Assembly (NCBI GenBank): GCA_042573625.1
Contig: JBHPCZ010000122.1
Location: forward strand, 1 to 10,053
From: JBHPCZ01 sp042573625
GTDB taxonomy: Bacteria > Desulfobacterota > Desulfobacteria > Desulfobacterales > UBA11574
DNA: 10,053 bases
Direction of reading: 5' to 3'
In this document: positions 1 through 5,779 of the stretch, piece by piece
Position numbering within the stretch: the first letter of the stretch is position 1
Layout of the letters: each line of letters opens with the position of its first letter
Translations under genes and position numbers: made by a program
The notes under the pieces: model-generated
Databases searched by the model: none
Told to the model about the DNA's origin: nothing
The model's input: only the letters and a program-made list of their open reading frames with translations

Positions 1-158
1 AAAGATGATTATCCATGGAGCGACTTAACAGCGAAAACTCCCCGACTGCTCAGATAGTTATGATTCTTCTCTAAATTAGTTGTAGAAAATCCTGCCTACA
101 AGGCATGTAAGCCTGTCTGAGGTTTACCCGCCTCCGGAGGGCGGACATGACCCTATTT
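1..158. other. Left-edge non-coding stretch with a GC-rich palindrome
   Basis: No gene can be supported here. A plus-strand frame is open from base 1 to a TAG at 55-57 and reads KDDYPWSDLTAKTPRLLR. It could be the tail of a gene entering from the left, but 18 codons are too few to decide. At about 130-146 there is an imperfect GC-rich palindrome (ccgcctccggagggcgg) just downstream of the minus-strand HNH gene. It has no T-tract on either side, so I do not call it an intrinsic terminator. Confidence 0.4.
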
Positions 159-545
159 TTACGACTTTTTGTCCTTCAGCAAATCCTTCAGGCTCGCGAA
201 CGGCCTGTTGCCGGAACGCGGCTCTTGCGCGCCGTCCGGCGTCTTTTCATCATACCATTCCGCAACCTGATCCCGCGAATGCTCATTGTCGTGACAGTAG
301 ATACACAGCAACTCCCAGTTGCTGCCGTCCGGCGGATTGTTATCGTGGTTGTGATCCCTGTGATGGACCGTGAGCTCTCGAAGTCTCTTGCCTGAAAATT
401 CGCGCCCGCACCGCGCACAGATCCGCGGAAACATCTTGAGCGCTCGTCCCCGATAGGTCTTCTCCTGACGCTCTCGGTCATGCCGAGCCTCGGCGATGAT
501 ACGGTCCCGCCTGTCGGACTCAGTGCCTGTCTTCTTCGATGACAT
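159..545 (-). CDS. HNH nuclease, YajD-like
   Basis: This 128-residue protein has an HNH/His-Me finger nuclease core. The visible motifs are a first zinc knuckle C43-x2-C46, the tandem histidines H61-H62 followed by DHNH at 64-67, the central asparagine N76, a second knuckle C81-x2-C84, and the closing histidines H85 and H89 (YCHDNEH). The order CxxC, HH, N, CxxCH matches stand-alone HNH proteins of the YajD type, which are of similar length. The family is expected to be a metal-dependent DNA endonuclease in the cytoplasm; its cellular role is not established. The N-terminal 35 residues are highly charged and may be a basic helix. The ATG at 545 is preceded by a purine-rich GGAGGGGG, which supports this start. 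It has no restriction-methylase partner or phage genes next to it, so a role in defence or packaging would be speculation. Confidence 0.85.
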   Translation of the reverse strand: MSSKKTGTESDRRDRIIAEARHDRERQEKTYRGRALKMFPRICARCGREFSGKRLRELTVHHRDHNHDNNPPDGSNWELLCIYCHDNEHSRDQVAEWYDEKTPDGAQEPRSGNRPFASLKDLLKDKKS

Positions 546-696
546 GTGAGTACCCCCTCCAGTTGTTCGGTATAGATTAAGTTAACGCCGCAAATCCTCA
601 CACGATCCGCTGCAACCGAGTTGGATGCCATTAATCAACAGACAGTATTCTGCAAAAGTGTAAATGGGGTCAACGCTTGTGGCATCTTATTCACTA

Positions 697-1257
697 TTAT
701 TGCTCCGCAGGACCAAAGGAGCGGATGAAAAGATCGCGGAGAGCCTGCCGTCCGTCATCGGAAAGGTAGCGGGTGCCGGTGCCGGCAAACGTATCTGAGG
801 TAATCACCGGTGTGTTCTCAACCCATTGGCTGTCCTCCCAGGAAAACCATCCCTTTCGTTCCTGATCATAGACGCTCAGCGGCCGGTTAAACAGTTTTGC
901 CAGCTCGACCCCCCAGCCGGTTCCCCCCTTGACGGTGTTGTCCGCCTGTATCCAGCCGACCGCAACGACATGGTGACCGCTGTTGACCATGTGAAAAATG
1001 GACTGGATGACTTTTCGGATCTTATCCGTCCGGGAGTAAGTGCGTTTCATCAGCATGGACACAATTTCCATGCTGACATCGCCCTTTTGCAGCTCTTCCC
1101 GGTTCAGTATCCGGACGCCCCGGGTGCGCTCGGCATTGTGCCCTTCAAATGATATGTTCACCTCTTTCATGTTCCAGGCCTCGGCAAGTTTGCCGAATTC
1201 CGCCTCAGCCCCCTTGTGGCCGCCGCTGTACAGTGTAATTTTTGAAATGTCTGTCAT
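697..1257 (-). CDS. SLOG/Rossmann-like protein (YpsA/TIGR00725-like), function unknown
   Basis: This 186-residue protein opens with a beta strand and a glycine-rich loop, LYSGGHKGAEAEFG (residues 9-22). A second glycine-rich turn, KGGTGWGVELA, lies near 110-120, after a hydrophobic strand HHVVAVGW (95-102). This layout is typical of the SLOG superfamily, whose Rossmann-like pockets bind nucleotides or nucleotide-derived ligands (DprA, LOG, YpsA and similar). The segment YDQERKGWFSW (130-140) and the later FAGTGTRYL (157-165) look like conserved ligand-side motifs. No signal peptide or membrane segment is visible. The start is well supported: AGGAG sits 7 nt before the ATG. It is downstream of the radical SAM gene on the same strand, but a strong terminator lies between them. 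The superfamily call rests on motif shape, and no substrate or pathway can be named. Confidence 0.6.
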   Translation of the reverse strand: MTDISKITLYSGGHKGAEAEFGKLAEAWNMKEVNISFEGHNAERTRGVRILNREELQKGDVSMEIVSMLMKRTYSRTDKIRKVIQSIFHMVNSGHHVVAVGWIQADNTVKGGTGWGVELAKLFNRPLSVYDQERKGWFSWEDSQWVENTPVITSDTFAGTGTRYLSDDGRQALRDLFIRSFGPAEQ

Positions 1258-1298
1258 TTTTTATCTCCTGAGCTTTTTTAAGATGTTGTGCGATTATG

Positions 1299-1330
1299 AA
1301 AAAAACACCCCGCCGCGGTTCGGCAGAGTG
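1299..1330 (-). terminator. Intrinsic terminator after the AmrS gene
   Basis: Read on the minus strand, cactctgccg (1330-1321) and cggcggggtg (1315-1306) form a 10-bp stem with two G-T wobbles and a 5-nt loop (aaccg). A run of seven T follows at 1305-1299. It lies about 70 bp past the stop of the radical SAM gene and 42 bp before the start of the SLOG-like gene on the same strand. The two genes are therefore probably separate transcripts, or the second depends on read-through. CATAAT immediately after the T run resembles a -10 box, but I see no matching -35. Confidence 0.8.
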
Positions 1331-1400
1331 AGCGGATAAAGTAATTCGGCTTTTCTGTATTGCAACCCTGTCCGTCATGTTTTTTACAAATTTCACTTAC

Positions 1401-2414
1401 TTACATCCCCACGCCATGAATCTCAACACCGCAATGTGAACACCGGCCCTTTTCGATGAGGTTTCTTTGGATATAAAACCCCCAGCGGTCAATTAAGATC
1501 TTCCCACAGCTGTAACAAAATGTATTTCCCCCGCTATCGCCGGGCACATTGCCGGTATAGACATATTTCAATCCCGACTTCATGCCTATTTCACGCGCCG
1601 CAACAAGTGTTTCAACCGGCGTAGAAGACCGATCCGTCAGCTTGTATGTTGGATGAAACCGACTGATATGCCACGGTGTTTCAGTGCCCAGTGAATCCGC
1701 CATAAATCGGGCCAGCTTTTCGAGTTCATCCCTGCTGTCGTTAAGCCCCGGAATGAGAAGGGTGGTAACTTCTACAAAAATATTGAGAGACTTCATCATC
1801 TTTAGCGTCTCTTTCACAGGCGAAAGCTTGGCGCCGCAATAGGTTTTGTAATAATCTTCTGAATAGGCTTTCAGGTCAACATTTGCCGCATCCAAATAGG
1901 GACGTATCATTTGGAGGGCTTCGACGGTCATATATCCATTGGTGACAAATATGTTTTTAATCCCTTTTTCATGGGCGATCTTGGCGGTATCATAGGCAAA
2001 TTCAAAGAAGACCGTGGGCTCTGTATAGGTGTACGATATGCTGTCACAATCACCTTTTAAAGCCTCTGTGACAACATCTTGCGGCGAGAAGAGATCGCCC
2101 GCGATCATCCCCTTGCGGTCTGAGGGCATCTGCGCAATATCTGCGTTCTGGCAAAACAGGCATTTGAAATTACAGCCCACTGTTGCGATAGAGTAAGAAA
2201 GGCTGCCCGGCAGAAAATGATAGAGTGGTTTTTTTTCAATCGGATCGATGTTCCGGGCAACAACCCTGCCGTAAACCATGGTTTTCAATGTCCCGCCCTG
2301 ATTTTCCCGAACGCCGCATATCCCGCGACGGCCGTCTTTTATTACGCAGCGGTGGTTACAGAGGCTGCATTTGACCTTATTATCCTTCAAGGATTCATAG
2401 AGGTAGGCTTCCAC
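1401..2414 (-). CDS. amrS: AmmeMemoRadiSam-system radical SAM enzyme
   Basis: This 337-residue radical SAM protein is of the PflA-like branch that defines the AmrS family. The [4Fe-4S]/SAM motif is CNFKCLFC (C81, C85, C88). An extra cysteine set precedes it (C16, C19, C23, C33; the last in GICGV), followed by the family-typical stretch with DPIEKKPLYHFLPG (58-71). The C-terminus carries a zinc-ribbon-like pair, CYSC (300-303) and CSHC (325-328). Length and architecture fit full-length members. The start is GTG at 2414 with AAGGA 7 nt upstream. AmrS-type proteins usually co-occur in genomes with AMMECR1 and MEMO1 homologues; the biochemical role of the trio is not settled. Neither partner is in this window, so the gene is at least locally orphaned. 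A strong terminator follows it. Confidence 0.9.
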   Translation of the reverse strand: MEAYLYESLKDNKVKCSLCNHRCVIKDGRRGICGVRENQGGTLKTMVYGRVVARNIDPIEKKPLYHFLPGSLSYSIATVGCNFKCLFCQNADIAQMPSDRKGMIAGDLFSPQDVVTEALKGDCDSISYTYTEPTVFFEFAYDTAKIAHEKGIKNIFVTNGYMTVEALQMIRPYLDAANVDLKAYSEDYYKTYCGAKLSPVKETLKMMKSLNIFVEVTTLLIPGLNDSRDELEKLARFMADSLGTETPWHISRFHPTYKLTDRSSTPVETLVAAREIGMKSGLKYVYTGNVPGDSGGNTFCYSCGKILIDRWGFYIQRNLIEKGRCSHCGVEIHGVGM

Positions 2415-2495
2415 AATCAGGTCCTTGGTTGTAAAATTGGTATTTTTTTAGGGAAAAAATTGCTCAACCAATTGAATGTGAAGTGAGTGAGCTCT

Positions 2496-2524
2496 CCTCC
2501 TGGATAGCGGAAGGCTTCAGGAGG
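2496..2524. repeat. Hairpin-forming inverted repeat upstream of AmrS
   Basis: A perfect 7-bp inverted repeat, cctcctg (2496-2502) and caggagg (2518-2524), encloses a 15-nt spacer. The spacer holds a second small stem, agc/gct, around ggaag. It lies 82-110 bp upstream of the AmrS GTG. There is no T-tract on either strand, so it is not an intrinsic terminator. It could be a leader RNA structure, a protein site or chance. Confidence 0.4.
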
Positions 2525-2579
2525 CCCCCCAGGATGAGGGCATCTCCCCGACCTTCAAAAAAGTCGCCAATTTACAGCT

Positions 2580-2733
2580 ACCGAATATCCAATATCCAGC
2601 AAGGAATGTCGAATGACGAAGTCTTTTCGGTCTCGCAAAATGATGCCGTCAGATTTCACGGAAAATTCAACCCGAAGGTGAACACGCTGTTTTCCTTCTA
2701 TATTCGGTATTGGATATCCGACATTCGACATTG
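2580..2733. repeat. Dispersed intergenic repeat with related inverted arms
   Basis: The left arm contains gaatatccaatatcc (2583-2597) followed by aatgtcgaatga. The right arm (about 2699-2733) contains tattcggtattggatatcc followed by cattcgacatt. The right-arm segments are close reverse complements of the left-arm segments: tattggatat and cattcgacatt are shared. The arms are about 100 bp apart. Such AT-rich 'gaatatccaatatc' blocks resemble non-coding repeats found in many copies in deltaproteobacterial genomes; that comparison comes from memory, and copy number cannot be seen from one window. It is probably a small non-autonomous or structural repeat, and a source of spurious short gene calls. 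Confidence 0.6.
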
Positions 2734-2758
2734 AAAACACAGCGAACCTTGAGCTTTC

Positions 2759-3505
2759 CTATCCTGCCACCGCACCGGTTGTGTGCTTGGGTTTATATGT
2801 CACGGTAAGGGGTTTGGTCCGGAAACGGGGAACAAGGATGATGACCATGCCCGCAAAAGCACCGAAAGGGCATTTTTGCAATAGAGTGGACTGCTCTATC
2901 CTGTTGGCAATCTTTCCGGGTGCCACCGGAATCTGGCAAACAGTCCGCCAGGTAACGGGGACATCTCCCAAAAGGGACCGAATAATCCGTTTGAGTTCCC
3001 ATATACTGAAAAAATGTGCGCGATTGTATATGGTCTGGGTAAAAACCCCCCTGACACGACGCTGGATCCCTTTGATGGCATACCGGTTGAGAACGCCCAA
3101 AAATATTTTGTCTTTTGCAACCCTGCCCGCCTCCTCTATCGCCTTTTTTGTATCTTCGACAAATTCCAACGTCGTCGTCATGCATGCATAGTTAAAGGAG
3201 TTGTCTTCAAAAGGGAGATCTTCAGCAAAACCGCGGTGAAAATCCACGCGATCTCCTACATTTCTATAGGCAATATCAAGCATATACGGCGATGGATCAA
3301 GTCCTGTCACCTGAAGCCCTCGGTCTAAGAATGGCAGAAGGCTTGCCCCTGTTCCGCAACCGATGTCGAGCACACGCTCTCCCCGTGACGGCTTGAGCAT
3401 ATCGAGCATCAGTTGGTTTTCAAGATCAGAGACAAACCGGTTGCGCGGGTTCTTAAACCACTTTTCGTATTCAACGGCATCATTAAAATCAAAGACATAC
3501 CCCAT
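2759..3505 (-). CDS. Class I SAM-dependent methyltransferase
   Basis: This is a 248-residue Rossmann-fold methyltransferase. Motif I is VLDIGCGTG (45-53), the acidic end of strand 2 is GLDPS (68-72), and AEDLPFEDNSFNYACM (94-109) covers motifs II and III, as in the UbiE/Methyltransf_11 type. The C-terminal 100 residues are less conserved, rich in basic residues, and probably shape the substrate site. I chose the ATG at 3505. The reading frame extends 14 codons upstream to a TTG, but that extension (LLIKLHFFFKWFC) looks like AT-rich leader, and MGYVFDFNDAVEYEKWF is a natural N-terminus for this group. The Shine-Dalgarno before the ATG is poor. No neighbouring pathway gene indicates the substrate, which could be a small molecule, quinone or lipid. 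Confidence 0.85.
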   Translation of the reverse strand: MGYVFDFNDAVEYEKWFKNPRNRFVSDLENQLMLDMLKPSRGERVLDIGCGTGASLLPFLDRGLQVTGLDPSPYMLDIAYRNVGDRVDFHRGFAEDLPFEDNSFNYACMTTTLEFVEDTKKAIEEAGRVAKDKIFLGVLNRYAIKGIQRRVRGVFTQTIYNRAHFFSIWELKRIIRSLLGDVPVTWRTVCQIPVAPGKIANRIEQSTLLQKCPFGAFAGMVIILVPRFRTKPLTVTYKPKHTTGAVAG

Positions 3506-3703
3506 ACAGAACCATTTAAAGAAAAAATGCAATTTTATCAAGAGCAAAACATTTTTCCTGATTCTAACCGGCTTAATATCTTTATATTTTCACCCGTCAT
3601 AATGAGGGGCCATCGCATCCTGCTTGCCGGGTTTGCGAAACAGCAGTTCCTGTCGGAATTGATAAATTTATGTTCGATGACGCGCAACTAAATAAATACG
3701 ATC

Positions 3704-3725
3704 CTTCTCCAATTAATTGGAGAAG
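3704..3725. repeat. Perfect 22-bp palindrome
   Basis: The half-sites are cttctccaatt (3704-3714) and aattggagaag (3715-3725). They are exact reverse complements with no spacer. It lies 22 bp outside the left end of the repeat-bounded pseudogene. It could be a dimeric regulator site, an insertion target or part of the repeat unit. With no loop and no T run it is not a classical terminator. Confidence 0.6.
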
Positions 3726-3746
3726 AGGGTTCGAGGATTCAAGGGG

Positions 3747-3761
3747 TCAAGGGTTCAAGCG
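3747..3761 (+). repeat. Left end repeat of the four-helix-bundle unit
   Basis: The sequence tcaagggttcaagcg matches the reverse complement of 3983-3997 (tcaaggattcgagtg) at 12 of 15 positions. It overlaps the stop codon of the pseudogene (3755-3757). Immediately outside it are further ttcaagg/tcaaggg variants (3731-3750), so the end is a cluster of degenerate copies rather than a single sharp terminal repeat. Confidence 0.5.
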
Positions 3762-3980
3762 TTTGTTCTCCAACGACTTAGCGCTTTGAGCATCCTTTCA
3801 ACTTCCTGTGTATCATCCTTGAGAGCCGTTAAATTTTCTTTATTTAAATAATTTAAATCACCTGAAAGGAGGAGCTGGGTCTCCAATTCACGAATAGAAC
3901 AATGGGCAACATATAATGATCTCAAGTCGTCTGCAGTTGTCTTTCTGCCATACTTTTAACTCTTTATAATTTCTACGCAT
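3755..3980 (-). pseudogene. Four-helix-bundle (S23/IVP-type) protein, internal deletion
   Basis: Two pieces of the same family sit in two frames. From the ATG at 3980 the sequence reads MRRNYKELKVWQK, the usual opening of the four-helix-bundle family (TIGR02436, related to 23S rRNA intervening-sequence proteins). From about 3952 another frame reads YGRKTTADDLRSLYVAHCSI, then RELETQLLLSGDLNYL and about 30 more residues to a TGA at 3757-3755, which is the family's C-terminal half. The central part of the fold, normally including a motif like RRxxVSIPxNIAEG, is missing (about 40 residues by family knowledge). The junction gtatggcagaaag (3953-3941) can be read as VWQK in one frame or YGRK in the other, as expected if a deletion occurred between two short direct repeats. 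The product would be frameshifted and non-functional. Confidence 0.85.
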
Positions 3981-3982
3981 TT

Positions 3983-3997
3983 CACTCGAATCCTTGA
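3983..3997 (-). repeat. Right end repeat of the four-helix-bundle unit
   Basis: Read on the minus strand this is tcaaggattcgagtg. It is the inverted partner of the repeat at 3747-3761 (12 of 15 identical) and ends 2 bp before the ATG of the pseudogene. The whole gene is thus tightly bounded by inverted repeats about 250 bp apart, a layout that suggests a small dispersed or mobile cassette. Confidence 0.5.
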
Positions 3998-4202
3998 ATA
4001 CTTAGGATCACTCCAACTTTTTTGGAAGTGACCCATAAATACTAACATATCCAAATTTCAATGATATACTACAGATCATTTACATCTTGACTGCGAATTT
4101 ATTAAATGTGTATTGCTTTTGTTATCGTTCTCTAAATCAGATATGGATTTGGACGAAGGCGTTGGTTTGAAGCCAAACTGAACAAACCGGTTGCAACCCT
4201 GA

Positions 4203-4222
4203 CCCTGCAGCAAGCTACAGGG
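4203..4222 (+). promoter_or_regulatory. Small hairpin in the presumed thiolase leader
   Basis: The repeat ccctg (4203-4207) and caggg (4218-4222) forms a 5-bp stem with a 10-nt loop, 34 bp before the ATG and 23 bp before AGGAG. It has no T-tract. It may be chance or a leader RNA structure; I do not recognise a riboswitch. Confidence 0.25.
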
Positions 4223-4256
4223 AATTATCAAATTAAACTCGAACAAGGAGTAAATT

Positions 4257-5507
4257 ATGAAAGATGTCGTCATTGTTTCCGCATGCCGGACAGCCATCGG
4301 GGCATTCGGTGAATCTCTTCGCGACACTCATGCCGCAACCCTTGCCAGTGTTACCATGAAAGAAGCCGTCAAGAGAGCTGAAATCGATCCGGCGCTCATC
4401 GATGACGTCCGCTACGGGTGCTGCATGGAGCCCGCCGACACCATGAATGTCGCCCGTATCGGAGCCCTGTTGGCCGGAATACCGGATACAATTCCGGCAG
4501 TTACCGTCAACCGGGTGTGTATCTCCGGGATGGAGGCTGTCATATCCGGGATGGCGATGATTCAGGCCGGCATGGCGGACATCATTCTTGCCGGTGGTGT
4601 TGAACACATGTCCGGCGCCCCGTATATTGTCCCGGGCGCCCGTTGGGGCTACCGCCTCCAGGATCAGGTTTTAATCGACTGGATCATCCGCGCGCTTCAC
4701 TGTGGGTCCCATGTTATACCGCACCCGGAAGACGGGCCGGTAAATGAGAATGAGCCCCCTTTAAGTCTTTTCAAGGGGAAACCTTACATCATGGGGCATA
4801 CCGCGGAATTTGTGGCGCAACATCTGAACATCAGCCGTAAAGAGATGGACGCCGTTGCGCTGAGGAGCAATAATCAGGCGGAAAGAGCGACGAATGACGG
4901 TTCCTTTAAGGATGAAATCGTGCCCTTGGAAATATCGAGAAGAAAGAAACCGCCGCTGATCTTTGACAAAGATGAACATTTCAGACCGGGCCTGACCCTC
5001 GAACAACTTGAGCAGCTTCCGCCTGCTTTTGTGCCAAAAATCGGTACGGTGACTGCAGGCAATTCAAGCGGTATCAATGACGGGTCTGCGGGCATGATCA
5101 TTATGTCGGCCGAAAAAGCCAGGGCGCTCAATATTGATCCGCTGGCAAGAATCAAAGCCGTCGCCAGCGGCGGCTGCCATCCGTCGGTTATGGGTCTCTC
5201 CCCTGTTCCTGCCGTCAACAATCTGCTCAAGAAGAGCAGGCTCAACATCAAGGATTTTGAACTGGTCGAAATCAACGAAGCCTTTGCCGCCCAATATATC
5301 GGGTGCGAAAAAGAACTTGGACTCAACAGGGAAATTACCAACGTCAATGGATCCGGAATCGGACTGGGACATCCTGTTGGTGCAACCGGAGCACGAATCA
5401 TGGTAACCTTGATCCATGCAATGAGAAAAAGAGAAAAGAGTCTCGGACTTGCCACCCTGTGCGGCGGCGGCGGCGTTTCCATGGCATGTGCCATAGAGAT
5501 CGATTAG
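4257..5507 (+). CDS. Thiolase family protein (acetyl-CoA C-acyltransferase)
   Basis: This 416-residue thiolase catalyses either condensation of two acyl-CoAs or thiolytic cleavage of 3-oxoacyl-CoA in the cytoplasm. The family landmarks are intact: N-terminal VIVSACRTAIGAFG (5-18), nucleophile C88 in VNRVCISGM, NEAFAAQ (340-346), H372 in GLGHPVGATGAR, and the acid/base C402 in LCGGGG near the C-terminus. It is about 20-25 residues longer than the usual 390-residue thiolase. The surplus lies around 125-180 (GARWGYRLQDQVLIDWII, HPEDGPVNENEPP), in the loop region that shapes the acyl pocket and tetramer contacts. AGGAG is 6 nt before the ATG. It is the only plus-strand gene here and has no beta-oxidation partner nearby, so biosynthetic versus degradative use cannot be decided. 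Confidence 0.93.
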   Translation: MKDVVIVSACRTAIGAFGESLRDTHAATLASVTMKEAVKRAEIDPALIDDVRYGCCMEPADTMNVARIGALLAGIPDTIPAVTVNRVCISGMEAVISGMAMIQAGMADIILAGGVEHMSGAPYIVPGARWGYRLQDQVLIDWIIRALHCGSHVIPHPEDGPVNENEPPLSLFKGKPYIMGHTAEFVAQHLNISRKEMDAVALRSNNQAERATNDGSFKDEIVPLEISRRKKPPLIFDKDEHFRPGLTLEQLEQLPPAFVPKIGTVTAGNSSGINDGSAGMIIMSAEKARALNIDPLARIKAVASGGCHPSVMGLSPVPAVNNLLKKSRLNIKDFELVEINEAFAAQYIGCEKELGLNREITNVNGSGIGLGHPVGATGARIMVTLIHAMRKREKSLGLATLCGGGGVSMACAIEID

Positions 5508-5779
5508 CGCCCGAAATGCAGTATGGTGTCAACCCAATTGCCTAATTTATAAACCCATTTCAGATATCAAACGGATAATCGTTGCTTATAGAGAGATTTT
5601 TTTTATAGGAGGGCGTTAAGAATTGTTTATTAAAACCTGAAACATTCTCAACGTATTGACTTCATACCAAGCAGAGACCCACGGGCTTACACCTGTGGGC
5701 ACCTACTAATCGGCATTGTAAAAACCTTCATGCCCAATAACAGAGACCCTTCAGCCGAATTCCTTTTATCTCTCAAAAA
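5508..5779. other. Convergent intergenic region, thiolase and sugar kinase
   Basis: Two genes converge on this 272-bp region. It contains a hairpin (5678-5699), a 9-bp direct repeat cagagaccc (5672-5680 and 5741-5749), and an eight-T run at about 5597-5604. The T run is preceded only by a weak stem (aacg/cgtt), so I do not call a terminator for the thiolase with confidence. No reading frame here looks like a gene. Confidence 0.5.
5678..5699. repeat. Hairpin between convergent genes
   Basis: The halves cccacggg (5678-5685) and cctgtggg (5692-5699) pair over 8 bp with one G-T wobble, around the loop cttaca. No T-tract follows on either strand. The copy of cagagaccc at 5672-5680 overlaps its left arm. 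Confidence 0.5.

Larger units (their letters stand above)
2415..2758. other. Gene-free stretch between AmrS and methyltransferase
   Basis: No credible gene lies here. It holds the presumed 5' leader and promoter region of the AmrS gene, a hairpin-forming sequence at 2496-2524, and a dispersed-repeat-like block at about 2580-2733. A 61-codon minus-strand reading frame (2555-2740) is open, but it runs through both arms of the repeat, so I treat it as repeat sequence rather than a protein. I could not pick out a confident -35/-10 pair. Confidence 0.55.
3506..4256. other. 750-bp stretch with a pseudogene but no intact gene
   Basis: The left third (3506-3700) is AT-rich and probably holds the promoter of the minus-strand methyltransferase; I see no convincing promoter hexamers. 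A perfect palindrome is at 3704-3725. The centre (3747-3997) is a decayed four-helix-bundle gene with inverted repeats at its ends. The right part (4000-4256) leads into the thiolase and should contain its promoter. A small hairpin, ccctg/caggg, is at 4203-4222, and the thiolase ribosome binding site AGGAG is at 4246-4250. Confidence 0.6.

Noticed and set aside
130..147. GC-rich palindrome as terminator of the HNH gene
   Set aside because: No T-tract follows on the minus strand and the pairing is imperfect.
640..680. gtaaatggggtcaacgc as an end of a REP-type transposase unit
   Set aside because: It only loosely resembles such ends, and there is no transposase or partner repeat nearby.
1205..1396. 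Minus-strand 63-codon frame overlapping the SLOG-like gene
   Set aside because: It crosses an intrinsic terminator and overlaps the SLOG-like gene, which has its own good ribosome binding site.
2555..2740. Minus-strand 61-codon frame (MFSMSNVGYPIPNIE...)
   Set aside because: It runs through both arms of a repeat-like block, has no ribosome binding site and no recognisable domain.
3506..3547. TTG start for the methyltransferase
   Set aside because: The extra 14 residues look like AT-rich leader, and the family-like N-terminus begins at the ATG at 3505.
4110..4256. Plus-strand frame upstream of the thiolase (WFEAKLNKPVATLTLQQATG)
   Set aside because: It has no start signal, reads out of frame into the thiolase, and matches no family I know.
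5585..5606. Thiolase terminator at the eight-T run
   Set aside because: The preceding stem (aacg/cgtt) is only 4 bp and is separated from the T run.
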